Of a DNA stretch of 64,000 nucleotides, positions 33,501-45,500 are shown piece after piece. A program made the position numbers and the translations under genes. The notes beneath the pieces were generated by a model, which did no database searches, was not told where the DNA came from, and saw nothing but the letters and a program-made list of their open reading frames with translations. The stretch covers positions 55,713,941-55,777,940 of the forward strand of contig OZ024854.1 of the NCBI GenBank assembly GCA_964017155.1, written 5' to 3'. The stretch is from Oasisia sp. SBJ-2009 (Eukaryota > Annelida > Polychaeta > Sabellida > Siboglinidae). Positions within the stretch are counted from its first letter, which is position 1. Each line of letters opens with the position of its first letter.

Positions 33501-36500
33501 AGATAGTACATGTTACAAATAGTGCATGTTTCTGAATCCATGGACAGTTTTCATAAAGTCCAAAGATTCCATTCATATTTAACTGAAACATTGTCCCAGT
33601 GCCTGTGCTGACCTCTAATGTACTTAGGTCCCATTATTAGTTTCTTATTATGATTTATAGGGCAAGAGAAAAAAACATGTAATTCTGTTATTGTAATTCC
33701 GTTACCAAAATATAATTCCGTTACTATGATTCCCGCAATATGAGAAAAGACACACGTAAATTGTGTACTCTCACCTATTCGTGGGTGTATCTAATAAGAG
33801 AATTTCAAGTAACTGTTAATTTTGATCACTTGTTGGCTCTCAGGAAAACTTTATGTACTTTTTCGGTAATGGAATTACATAATAAATACATGAAAATGTG
33901 TGACTACCCATATCAAAATACAGCTTATGCAGTACAAGTTGCCTCCTGAATTTTGAATACATACAGTATGAACTTTGAAAATCTATAAAACAAAGGTAAA
34001 TTAGTTAAGAGTTAATGGTAAGATGTGAGGGGTTTCTGTTGGCCCTAGTTTTTCCATTAGTTGGACTGCTCAGAATTCACTCCATTACAAAATTAAAAAA
34101 ACTTGTGAACTGACGGCACAATTATTTTACTTGGGCCTGAATTTTACGTATGTTTTACATCAGTGGTACAACTTTTACACTGTTTCACCAAGATTCAATT
34201 TTTAGCAGTCTGGGCTCTCCAATATGGAATTGCCCTGAAGACCCTGCTATGTCACTGTGCTCCATTCCATCCAACTAATTAAATAATTTCCACTTACTTT
34301 GGCCAAGGTTCCTTTAACTGTTGAAACATATAACAAGGTCTAGGACATTCGCAGTTCTGAATGAAGTTTTTCAAACTTAACCATAGTCATTAAACTTGTT
34401 AGGGTAAACAAAATTGCTGTATAAATTTATTATATTTAACTAATTTTCATTCAATTTTTTCAATATTTATATTGTTTTACATTATCAAAATCTGGCATTT
34501 CAATTTAACATTTTATTGTGTTAAGATTAATAAATAAGGTAACTTACCACTACTGTGTTTAGAGACTTGCTAAAACTCAGTCTGACCTCATATGTAGCAT
34601 GTCACTGACATCCAGTGCTGATAGCTGGCATGGATAAAACTGGTGACACCTCCAAACTACACAGCGTAATGATATGTGCAAAACAATAGCATACTATAAA
34701 CAACAGAGCTGTAAAAACACCTTAAAACAAATTGTGGTTAATTAAAATCTACTTGCTTTGTTACAATATCAGAACTGTCATTACAAACAATGACACACCT
34801 TGTGTTTGTGTTCGTGACTGGTCAAGTGTGTTCTGTACTGGTAGTAGGAGCTGAACACTTCGGCACACAGTGGACACTTGCGTTGCATCTCCAAATCATT
34901 ATTATGATTCGCCTTGTCGTGAGAAAACAAAGCATTTTACATCATTATCACCAGATGTGGCTATCTGACAATGCCATATTTTGGCAACAGTAAGGAAAAC
35001 CTTCTTTTTGTTTATATATTTAGACATAAAAATCACCCATGTGGTGAAGAGTTAACAGAAAATGTCTTCATCTGACACAGAATGACCCTGGCTTGCAAGT
35101 AAAACATGAATTATTAATAATGCCACATGGTAGCTAGCCTCTCGGTGTAGCACCAAGTGTTAACTGACCTGCCAGTGTAGCACCAAGTGTAAATGACCTG
35201 CCGGTGAGCACCAAGTGTTAACTGACCTGCCGGTGAGCACCAAGTGTTAACTGACCTGACGGTGTAGCACCAAGTGTTAATTGACCTGCCGGTGAGCACC
35301 AAGTGTTAATTAACCTGCCGGTGAGCACCAAGTGTTAACTGACCTGTCGGTGAGCACCAAGTGTTAACTGATCTGCCAGTGAGTACCAAGTGTTAACTGA
35401 CCTGCCGGTGTAGCACCAAGTGTTAATTCACCTGCCGGTGTAGCACCAAGTGTTAACTGACCTGGCGGTGTAACATCAAGTGTTAACTGACCTGTCGGTG
35501 AGCACCAAGTGTTAACTGATCTGCCGGTGAGCACCAAGTGTTAACTGACCTGCCGGTGTAGCACCAAGTGTTAACTGACCTGCCGGTGTAGCACCAAGTG
35601 TTAACTGACCTGGCGGTGTAACATCAAGTGTTAATTCACCTGCCGGTGTAGCACCAAGTGTTAACTGACCTGCCGGTGTAGCACCAAGTGTTAACTGACC
35701 TGGCGGTGTAACATCAAGTGTTAACTGACCTGCCGGTGTAACACCAAGTGTTAACTGACCTGCCGGTGTAGCACCAAGGATTAACTGACCTGCTAGTGTA
35801 ACACCAAGTGTTAACTGACCTGCCGGTGTGTAGCACCAAGTGCTAACTGACCTGCTGGTGTAACACCAAGTGTTAACTGACCTGGCGGTGTGTAGCACCA
35901 AGTGTTACCTGACCTGCCGGTGTAGCACCAAGTGTTAACTGACCTGCCGGTGTAGCACCAAGTGTTAACTGACCTGCCGGTGTAGCACCAAGTGTTAACT
36001 GACCTGCCGGTGTGCTTGCAGTGCCTCTATGGAGTCCTCCACCTTGCCACACTGGCGACACATGCGCTGTCCGTTCATGGACGCCTCCTCGTAGTGTCTC
36101 CTCATCACATGACTCGTAAGAATTGCACACGACGGAGTGCGGAAGCTGCAAGCTTGGCAGGCCACTATGTCATCGCTGTCACTGTCGCTACCACTGCCGT
36201 TACCACTGCCGTTACCACTGCCCGTACCACTGCCACTACCAGACTTCTTAACAGCTGCACGTTTTCTCCTTCTGATGATCTCGCCGTCACTGTTATCATC
36301 AGGGTCCCAGTCCGGATCATTATTTGGGTCGTCTTTCCACCCAGAGATCAGGTAGCGGTCGTCATCTTTCATGTCGGCGTCACTGCACTCACTGGGTGTG
36401 TCACTGCACTCACTGGGGACGTCATCGCATTCACTGCTCACATCGACAACCGGATCGTTCATTTCTACAATGGTTTCTTCAGATGTGGGAGCCACTCCAA

Positions 36501-39500
36501 CACGACTGTCACCAACATTCTCTGTCAGTGAAGTCAGCTCTAGAGTTTGGTCATTTATAACCTTGACCTTGTGGGAGGTTGACCCAGTCACTTCACTTGA
36601 GGCAATTGTGGCATTGGTCAAGCTGACCACGACTGGATGTTTCCAGTCCGACTCCAAGTTCAGCGTCAATGTCACCTTGTAGATCATGTCACATGACATG
36701 TCTAATGGTGGCACCCCTGTAGCTGCTGGCTTACCTGTGGGAGGACATAAAGGTTAGCTAAACAGCAACAGCAGGTCTGTTTGGCATTTATTGTTATCAC
36801 CTTTTGGTAGAATTAGAGCTGAAATATGACTGGTCAACTGTGAATCACATCATTTATGCAGGTTGCTTAACAATCAGATTTTCAGTTTTATTGACAAGTT
36901 CAAAGTCAAAAATATACCAATCGATCTATATTAAAGTAGATATTTTGTGAATGATGTAATAATTATGTTGATCCGTTTCCACAAACAAAATAGTCTTCTC
37001 ATAAATAAGAGGAAATATCAAGTTCAGTCCGAGCACCAAGATTGAGCAATTCCGAGTTCTGTTAACAACGAAACAATTTTGCAAGAATCTGTTTGTAGAG
37101 CAGGAAAGTAGATTTATAGATAATATTAAAATAAACCAATAGTATCCATAATGACGAGCAACATTATTAGTTATTAGGTATCACCTGGTAGATTTTGTTC
37201 TTGCAAAATGTATTTGAATAAAAAAGAGCAAAAGTCTAATTTGAGGCATCTTTAATGATCTACTTAACACAGGTGTTATCGTCTTCTTACCTGAAGACGC
37301 TGGCCCACTGGCATTGTCCCCTGTTGATCCAACCGTTACTGTGTAGTTGGGTGATGGCGATCCCAAGATTTCTTCTTGCCTTAAAGCAACAGTTTAGTTG
37401 AACATCACCCAGAAGGAAGCTTCACAAACGCGGGAACACAACCGCAATAATATCCAAACTCAACAACTGAAATGACACAATTTATGGTTAATTACTTACT
37501 AAGTTAAAAAATATATCTGCAAGACGTAACACTTCCAACGGTCACTATCAGTGCCTTGACTAAGTGTCCCGTGAACCTTCAGTGTGTTGATAATACACAT
37601 TATCTGCAGTAAATGCATTATAATCAACATTTTTACCAACATGAATTTTTTTATTAATGTAAACGTTTATGTCGTCATTTATGGGGGATTATTGTACTGC
37701 ATATAATGCTTACTTCACTTTCAATGGCATAGTGTCGAATACTGGCAGGATTAGGTTTTTGTCATCTTGAAGAGCCGTTAGATCAGCGGACAACGACGCT
37801 CCAACGCCAGAGTCAACTTTGGTGGATCTCAGAAAGCTAGAAGAGAACAAACACATTTGTAAATTGTGAAGTCACAACTTCCAGGACAAAAACTAAGTAC
37901 ATATACTGTAGTCAGGTCCGTGTATATACCGTTTTTTCCTTTTTCGTTTTCAAATTTGCGAAAGAAAAACAGATAACGAATTCCTTTTTCATTTTAAAAT
38001 TTGCGAAAGAAAAACGAAAAACGAATTCCTTTTTCGTTTTTCAAAGTAAAGTAAGAAAAACGAAAAACGAATTCGGTTTCCGTTTTTGCATTTAGGATGC
38101 TTCGGGTGCACTGCCACTTCGGGTGGCCGGTAAAATTGGTAGTTTCGGCGGGATACTTCGGTCGCACTGGCAGCGTTTTGAAAACAAACTCGCAGAAATT
38201 GCATCGGCAAAGTGGTATATCTAAGTACCTACAGGTGAATATTGGTCGTTTCGGTGCTGTTTTTTATGTTTCGACAATTTAAAGATACTCAATCCACTTG
38301 TTTGCTAATCGCCAAACCGGTTCTTTTCTGACCAGATGTGTAATATGTTAATAGTTTAACTAGTATGCAGTCAGTTATTTTTTTAAATGCGTACTTGTCT
38401 TTTTTTAATCGTAAAAAACGAATCGCCGCTGCCGACGCCCTGTGCTTTTTGGGTCACTTGCTTTGTGTGAGATCGACCTACTACGGCACAATAACAAATC
38501 GCACGTGCTTTTACGCTTCAATCGAAGATTCCAAAGGCAAAGTGATACTTCTATGAAGGTACGCATTAAGTGCATTAACGCAGTCAGCAACAAGAGCGAG
38601 TAGTCGGGGGCTAATTCACTCTTGTGAACGTTGACTCGACGCGGATTCTCTAACTTGTAAAATTATAATAAATATAAGTCTGACAGTGTCGCTGACAAGG
38701 CAAGCCATTTTGAGTTGACAGTCACCATCGCCATCGATATCGCTCAGCATCTCTCAGCCAGACACAACCTGTGTTGATATGTACCGGTATTGTATTTGAT
38801 TACGCAGGATCTTGTTAATAAACTTAATAATTGCGAAAGTACATGCCAGAGAGAATAGATGACGTGAGGGACGAAATGATAAATAAAATTGACATAAATA
38901 AAATTGACATGGGGAACTGGTAGTAGGCTCTTGTCGGTCGGGCAAGAAACGTATTTTTAGAACAGAACGTCCAACGGAGAATTATATTATATTTCACAAT
39001 TATTAACACAGTGTTTTGCGACTCACATGTCAGTACTATTACTGAATGTTGATTTATATTATATGTTATGCAAAATAATTAAAATTTGTATAACAGCGAT
39101 GATTGATGGTGATGTTTTTTTTCAATAAAAAATAAACATGAAAATAAAATGTTAATACAGTAGGTGTACATTATATCATGCAAGTATTACATATAACATT
39201 CTTGCACTTGTTTCCATTGTAGTCAATGCCTGGTTGTATTCTATGTATTTTGTGACTCACATTTCAGTACTATTACTGATTGTTGTTGATTTCCATTATA
39301 TTTTATGCAAAATAATTTAGATTTTTATGACAACGATGATTGATGGTGATGGATTTACTCAATAAAAAATAAACATGAAAATCAAATGTTAATACAGTAG
39401 CCGAGTAGGTGTACACTATATCATGCAAGTATTACATATAACATTCTTGCACTTGTTTCCATTGTAGTCAATGGTGCCTTGCTGTAGTCTATATACCTGG

Positions 39501-42500
39501 TACCTATCAACTCATATCTGCCAGCTGTTTTCACATATTTATCAACATTTTCATCACAGTAGTATATGAATGCATAATATATTCGAATTATAATATTGCT
39601 ACAGGCCATACTACAATGCAAAAGTGACACAAGGCAGAGGAGAGGCTAAGATTAAGGCAGTAATGGCAGATGCAGGGAGGATACGTAGTCTGCGGGAGGC
39701 TCACATCTGATAAATCCAGCCAATTTAAACATTTTAACAATCAACAATGTATAAATTATCAAAATATTTTAATATGTCCATTTAAATACACATTTGTTTT
39801 CATTCACATATTATCTTGAACATGGAAAACTAGAATGACCTTTGCACTTGTATAATGCATATTATACCCAGTGTCAACACAGACATTAATGCACAAACAC
39901 TATGTGAGTCGGGGGGCATGGCTACGTAGATCAATTTTTATAATTACTTTCAAAATGGTGCATTTTGAAGGATGTTTTAAATTATTCCATGGGAAATAGA
40001 GAGGAAACAAATGCACAGCTACAAGTGGAAACATGTTTATAGCAAGAAATACCTATGAGGTGGCCATCCTGGCATATTTTGAGCAAATTGGCTTAGAAAA
40101 ACAGAGGTGGTCCACCTCACTTATCATATAGCAGGGGAAATACTGCAGCGATGACTCAAGAAATTAATAATACAGTGTTGAAGAAGGTAGACAGACATAC
40201 ATATTATGAATGCTTGAATATTTTATGAGGGAATGTGCTGTTGGCATCACCATAACGTTATTTTGTCATTTCCAACATTTGCTTTGACCAGACAACCTCA
40301 CATATTCATGTTTGACATAAAATATCAAAAATTAATATGTATACACCATGTAGTAGTTATTACATGGCATCATTATTTACTCCAAACTCCACTACCATGA
40401 TGCATGTTTTTTGTTTACTGAAATTGAATATATATATGCTTTTCTTTACAGGTCAACAAGAAACTGAACAATGCTTACTACCACTAGTTCAACAAGTTAA
40501 TATGCTATACAGAACAGTTGTATTTATGGAGAAGACTATACAGCCATGAGCCATGCATATTAAATGTCAAGTATTCGAATGTCGACCAAGTGAAATGGTC
40601 CCAGTTGTCCTGTGTGTTGCATCGTGACAGACTCCACAGTACTGGTGGTGTGTACACTGGCTCCCATGCCGGTCAAATACCCTGACTGACTAAAGACCAA
40701 TGTAGAATGCAGAGTGCTTGACATGCGAATATGGTGACGCCTGAATAGCTTTGCAGTTGGTGATGGAACGGTGGATGCCGTTGTCTGTCAAATATGGCAT
40801 GAGCCTTTGGTCAACCTCTCTCGACACTGTAAGACAGGTTCGACAGTCTTTGGTAAACCGCATCAGCTTGGATATCGATGACATTGTGTGAGTTCACTGC
40901 ATACCAGCTTCCTGGCATTTTGCTGTACATCCGCATCTGCCTATACAAGAAACAAAGTGACACTGAACATGGCTCTGACATGTATGATATTTTATATGTG
41001 ACGGCACACTTAGCCAAAGTCAATACCATGGCAATGTAATTATTTTATTCGTGTTATAAAATGTACATGCCCACATGCCCAGACCTGTTATAATGAAGAT
41101 TTCTACTAATGTGGGAAACATTCCGCCACACTGAAATTAATATGTGAAAATACTAAGTGTACAAAAGAAAAGTATTCACCACTATCTCTAGCCAGTACTC
41201 TTCATAGAATTGAGTAAACATATAGCAATTACACATGTAGCTCTCAGCCACATGGCAAGGACCCTGATTAGTTTAGCCACTTTTTAGGTGGAAAAATACA
41301 AAGCATTAAAGATATTAAAAAAAGTTAAACATCTACTGATTTTAAAAAATAAACTATAATCTAGTTATTTTATTTAATATATTTATTATTATATACATAT
41401 TTTTAAAGGACATGGTCAAAGTGCTGTACATATTTGTTATGTACATAATGTTATTATATGTACATAGTATATATGTTATCTATTTACAGCATGTTTCTGT
41501 AACAATTATGTGTGTGTTATGGGTGAACTCTTTGCAAAAGTAAATTTCCAGAAATATGTTTTCATATGACAATTCTTTCAGAATATTGAAACAAATTCCC
41601 ATGACATGTATGAGTATCACTCAGAGATGGAGTAATCGTACTCTGTACTTGTACTCATACTTGAGTAGGAGAACTTTTTGGGTAATCGTACTCATACTCG
41701 AGTACAAAGCAAAATAATCGTACTCGTACTCATGCATGTTCAAAGTAATCGTACTCATACTCAAGTACGAGTACTTTTTGAGTATTTGTACTGTTACTCG
41801 AGTACAAAGCAAAGTAATTGTTCTCGTACTCGAGTACATTACCAAAGTAATCGTACTCACGATTACTTCTCACGATTAATTTTTTCATATGAACTTTTGC
41901 CAGCAAATGTATTAGACAGATAAAAATGGCAATATTACTAGTAATCTAATAAATGTAATTAATTGAAGTATTAATTTTCTATTTCCCTAATTAATAACTT
42001 CTCTCCCTAGAGAAGCCACATCTCCTGACTCTCCTGCTTACTGTAGTAAGTGGTAGTACAAAGTTATATTGTGACAGTCCCTGGGAAGCCCTGGAGGAGA
42101 TAAGCATCCCCTAACATCTTGCTTTGTAATTTTAGAAGCCATACCACAACCCCACCTGTAATGTTTGCTCTGTCAGTATCCAGAATCCTGACTGGGTCGG
42201 AGCAATATTGAGGCACATTAGCATTGACCTATTATAAAAAGTTTGCAGGCATACACAAATCCTACAGTGTAGAACTGTATGACTAGGAGGCACATCCACA
42301 GGGCCCCAGGCCCCTTGGATTCACAAATGACATACATCTGTACAATTTTTATAAAAGCTTTGTTGAGAGAGTAAATTATTTATCTGAGATGATGATCTTT
42401 TCCGCATGCCCTATGGTGATGACACCTCAAGTTCTGAAAATGTGACACATTTAAATTTTAATGTATTTGAAAAACTTGCAATGTTATGAACAAACAATCA

Positions 42501-45500
42501 CAATCCTAGGCTTCCAAATGCAATTAATATCTTGTATTACATTAATTAATGTTACTAATAAATTAAAATAATATGTATATACCTATTTTCATATATTAAA
42601 TTATTATTATTGTTTAATGTATTAAATATTGTCAGTATGAATAAGTATAATGAAGGCATTTTGGCCTTTACCTATGTAGACAGGTTTACAGTTTGCACTT
42701 AATTAAACACAATAGACAGGGTTTTAGCAGCTAACTGCCCAGACCCAGTCAGGATTCTGGATACCTAGGCACCATGACTAGTCATTCACACCATACTGAC
42801 AGAGTAAACAGTAAAGGTGGGGCTGTCATGGGGTCTAAAATTACAAAATTAGACGTTAGGGGATGATTATAATTTTTTATATACTGTATCAGCAACCCCT
42901 AACATCTTGCATAATACTGCAGGGCTTCCCAGAGACTATGGCAATAATACTTTACTACCAGTACTACAGTAAGCAGGAGGATCAGGAGAAGGTATTAATT
43001 AGGGACATCTGACTGAATATTTATTTAACTGAAATGGAGTCAGAACACATTTACATTTTCCTTAGGCGACCATTATAACGTTTCCTTCATTTCCTACTAA
43101 TCTTGATGAGTTTTGTTATTGACAATTTCGCAGCATATTTACCCTCCATAGACAGAGGATCAGTGAACAATTTGTTAACTTTTAATACCTCAGGCTCCCA
43201 CAAACTTCTTTCAAACCTTACTACCCTCCATATCTGCTTGAACCGGCCGCTTGAACCACCCATGGATTGTGTCTGATTACTTCACCAAGCAAAATGACAA
43301 CTGTATTAATACGCAGAAATGTACCAACTGACAGCTGTCATAATTTGACAGTTCTGGTGCCACGCTGCACAAAAACATAATTTATACTCACTCCACACTA
43401 CATATGTGCTCACAGAAATTCAGACAACCTTCATAATGGTGTTTTTATAGGGTACTATTTGGTTGGATAATGGTGGACAAGCACCTTATTGTGGTCTTAC
43501 ATCACATGTTCAACAGTAATAGAAAATTAATAGCTCAATTAATATTACATTTATTAGATTACTAGTGATGTTGCCATTTCTATCTATCTAATATATTTGC
43601 TTGCAACATTTCATATGAAACAAAATGTAATCGTGAGTATGATTACTTTGGTAATGTACTCGAGTTTGAGCATGATTACTTTCCTTTGTACTCGAACGAT
43701 TACTCAAAAGCACTCGTACTTGAGTACTCATACGATTACTCCATCTTTGGCGTGTATTGGATTGTATTTACAAGTAATTTTCAACAATCTTATTAACAGA
43801 ACTTTATGTGCCAATTTCCATGACTGTTACAGGGGTCGAAATAGCGGGTGTCCGGCAGTCCGAGGACTGCCAGAAATTCGGTCGGACTGCCGAAGATGGC
43901 AGTCCGACGGACACCCGCCAAATTCGGGAATATTAAATTTTTTTTATTAACAATGTCGATCTTCGACAACGGCAACGACCCCTAATGACATACATGTTAA
44001 GTCTCCCGCAATTACAGAAAATTTCCCCGATCTCCCGGGCGGGAGAACCAATCTCTTTCATCGTAACGTAAGTGAACAAATTTGCGGGAGCGTCCGGCTT
44101 TTTCCAGTTTTCAGTCCACTCAAACAAACAAATCTACGTAATTTAGCTTACTGGGTGCGGATAATTGGTTTATTTCTGGCTGGGCATTGTCTCAAATGTT
44201 TTTCAGAGTCACCACAATGAATAGCAATGCCAGTTAACTAATTGCAATCGAGTCTGAGACTGAGCTAATGCTCAGACACCGCCGGGCGCTCGCCGGCGCG
44301 GTCAACGATTTGAACAATGACCTGAATTGGAATTATTTAAATCACGTCTTACTGTGATGACTGGACATTAAAAACAGTTTAATAAATATCTAAGTACAAG
44401 GCCTACACATTGCATGGGCAAGGCTGACATTGTTTATCAGCTTTATAGAATCGCCGCAAGCCGCTTCGATACCGTATTATCGCCCACTGTGTACGTTCCA
44501 GTCTTGTAGAACAAAGTTAAATCCGTTTACATCTTTACAAATAATGTCCATCCATACATCTACACTACATGTGCATGTTTGTAAAAGTATGTACTTTTGC
44601 TAAGCACTTTATTATTTGAGTACATTTGACATGTAAATGGAAAAACATCCTTAACAGACGAAAAAGACGAAAGCATGGTTATTTAAATGGACTCCATATT
44701 TAAATATCTCCATTCGTGCCTATGTTACCAAGGCTCAGTTCAGCTCATAAAATAATGAATTCCATATTCAAGTTTTACATGTAAAGATTATGTTAGTTGT
44801 GTAATAAAATATCATGTAGATGCTGATGCTTTTCATGCAAGGGATTCTTTGCAAACTATGATACATATCAGAAGGTGAACAAATAAGCCTATGTTAGGCC
44901 TATACCTAGAACACAATAAATAAATTACTGATAATTATAATATTTATTGTTCTATTACCAAGCCTTCTTTTTAATTCACGAGGGCCAAACAGCAACACAT
45001 AATTTTTTATGAGATTAGCAGGGAATTGATTATATTATATTTGTGGTATTATGACTAGTGATAATAAAACATTTATGTTAATATTGAATATATTGTTCAT
45101 GGCTCCAAGAATGGTTTTGCTCATTTCGGAGGATGAAAGAAAGGAAAACGGCAGTGATAGCGAGAGTGACAGTGGTGACAGTTATCTGGTGACAGCTCTT
45201 GCCAGATTGGGAGAGTGAGATCAATGAGCTTGTTGATGTACATATATTTTTGGTGTTTATGTGTATGTTTCCGGTGTAGGTGTATATAATTATGTTTCTG
45301 GTGTTGGTGTATATATTTTGTTGGTGCAGGGGTATGAATGTGTTTGATGTTCGCCTTTTGTATTAAATTTGTTCGATTTAAAAATATTGTTTGTCGTGTT
45401 ATTTTGCTAAAAAAAAATTGGGCCATTTTTAGGACAGCCAGATATCTCTCAGGACTGCCAGATTTCTCAACTAGGCAGTCCTGCTGACTGCCAGATATTT

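Noticed and set aside
34799..34888. Alternative acceptor for gene B exon 5 just before ATGCAACGC
   Set aside because: It would leave finger 2 without its second His; the acceptor at 34912 has a better pyrimidine tract and restores H-x4-H.
35512..36151. Minus-strand frames encoding [14 protein letters not shown] repeats
   Set aside because: They are in a different frame from exon 4 of gene B and arise from the 30-bp intronic array; the exon frame stops straight after the donor.
38365..38593. Overlapping ~60-codon frames on both strands near 38.4-38.6 kb
   Set aside because: No domain; a GTACGC after the plus frame looks donor-like, but no acceptor or partner exon was found.
41621..41923. Open frames in the GTACTCGAGTAC repeats
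   Set aside because: Low-complexity frames on both strands inside a foldback element.
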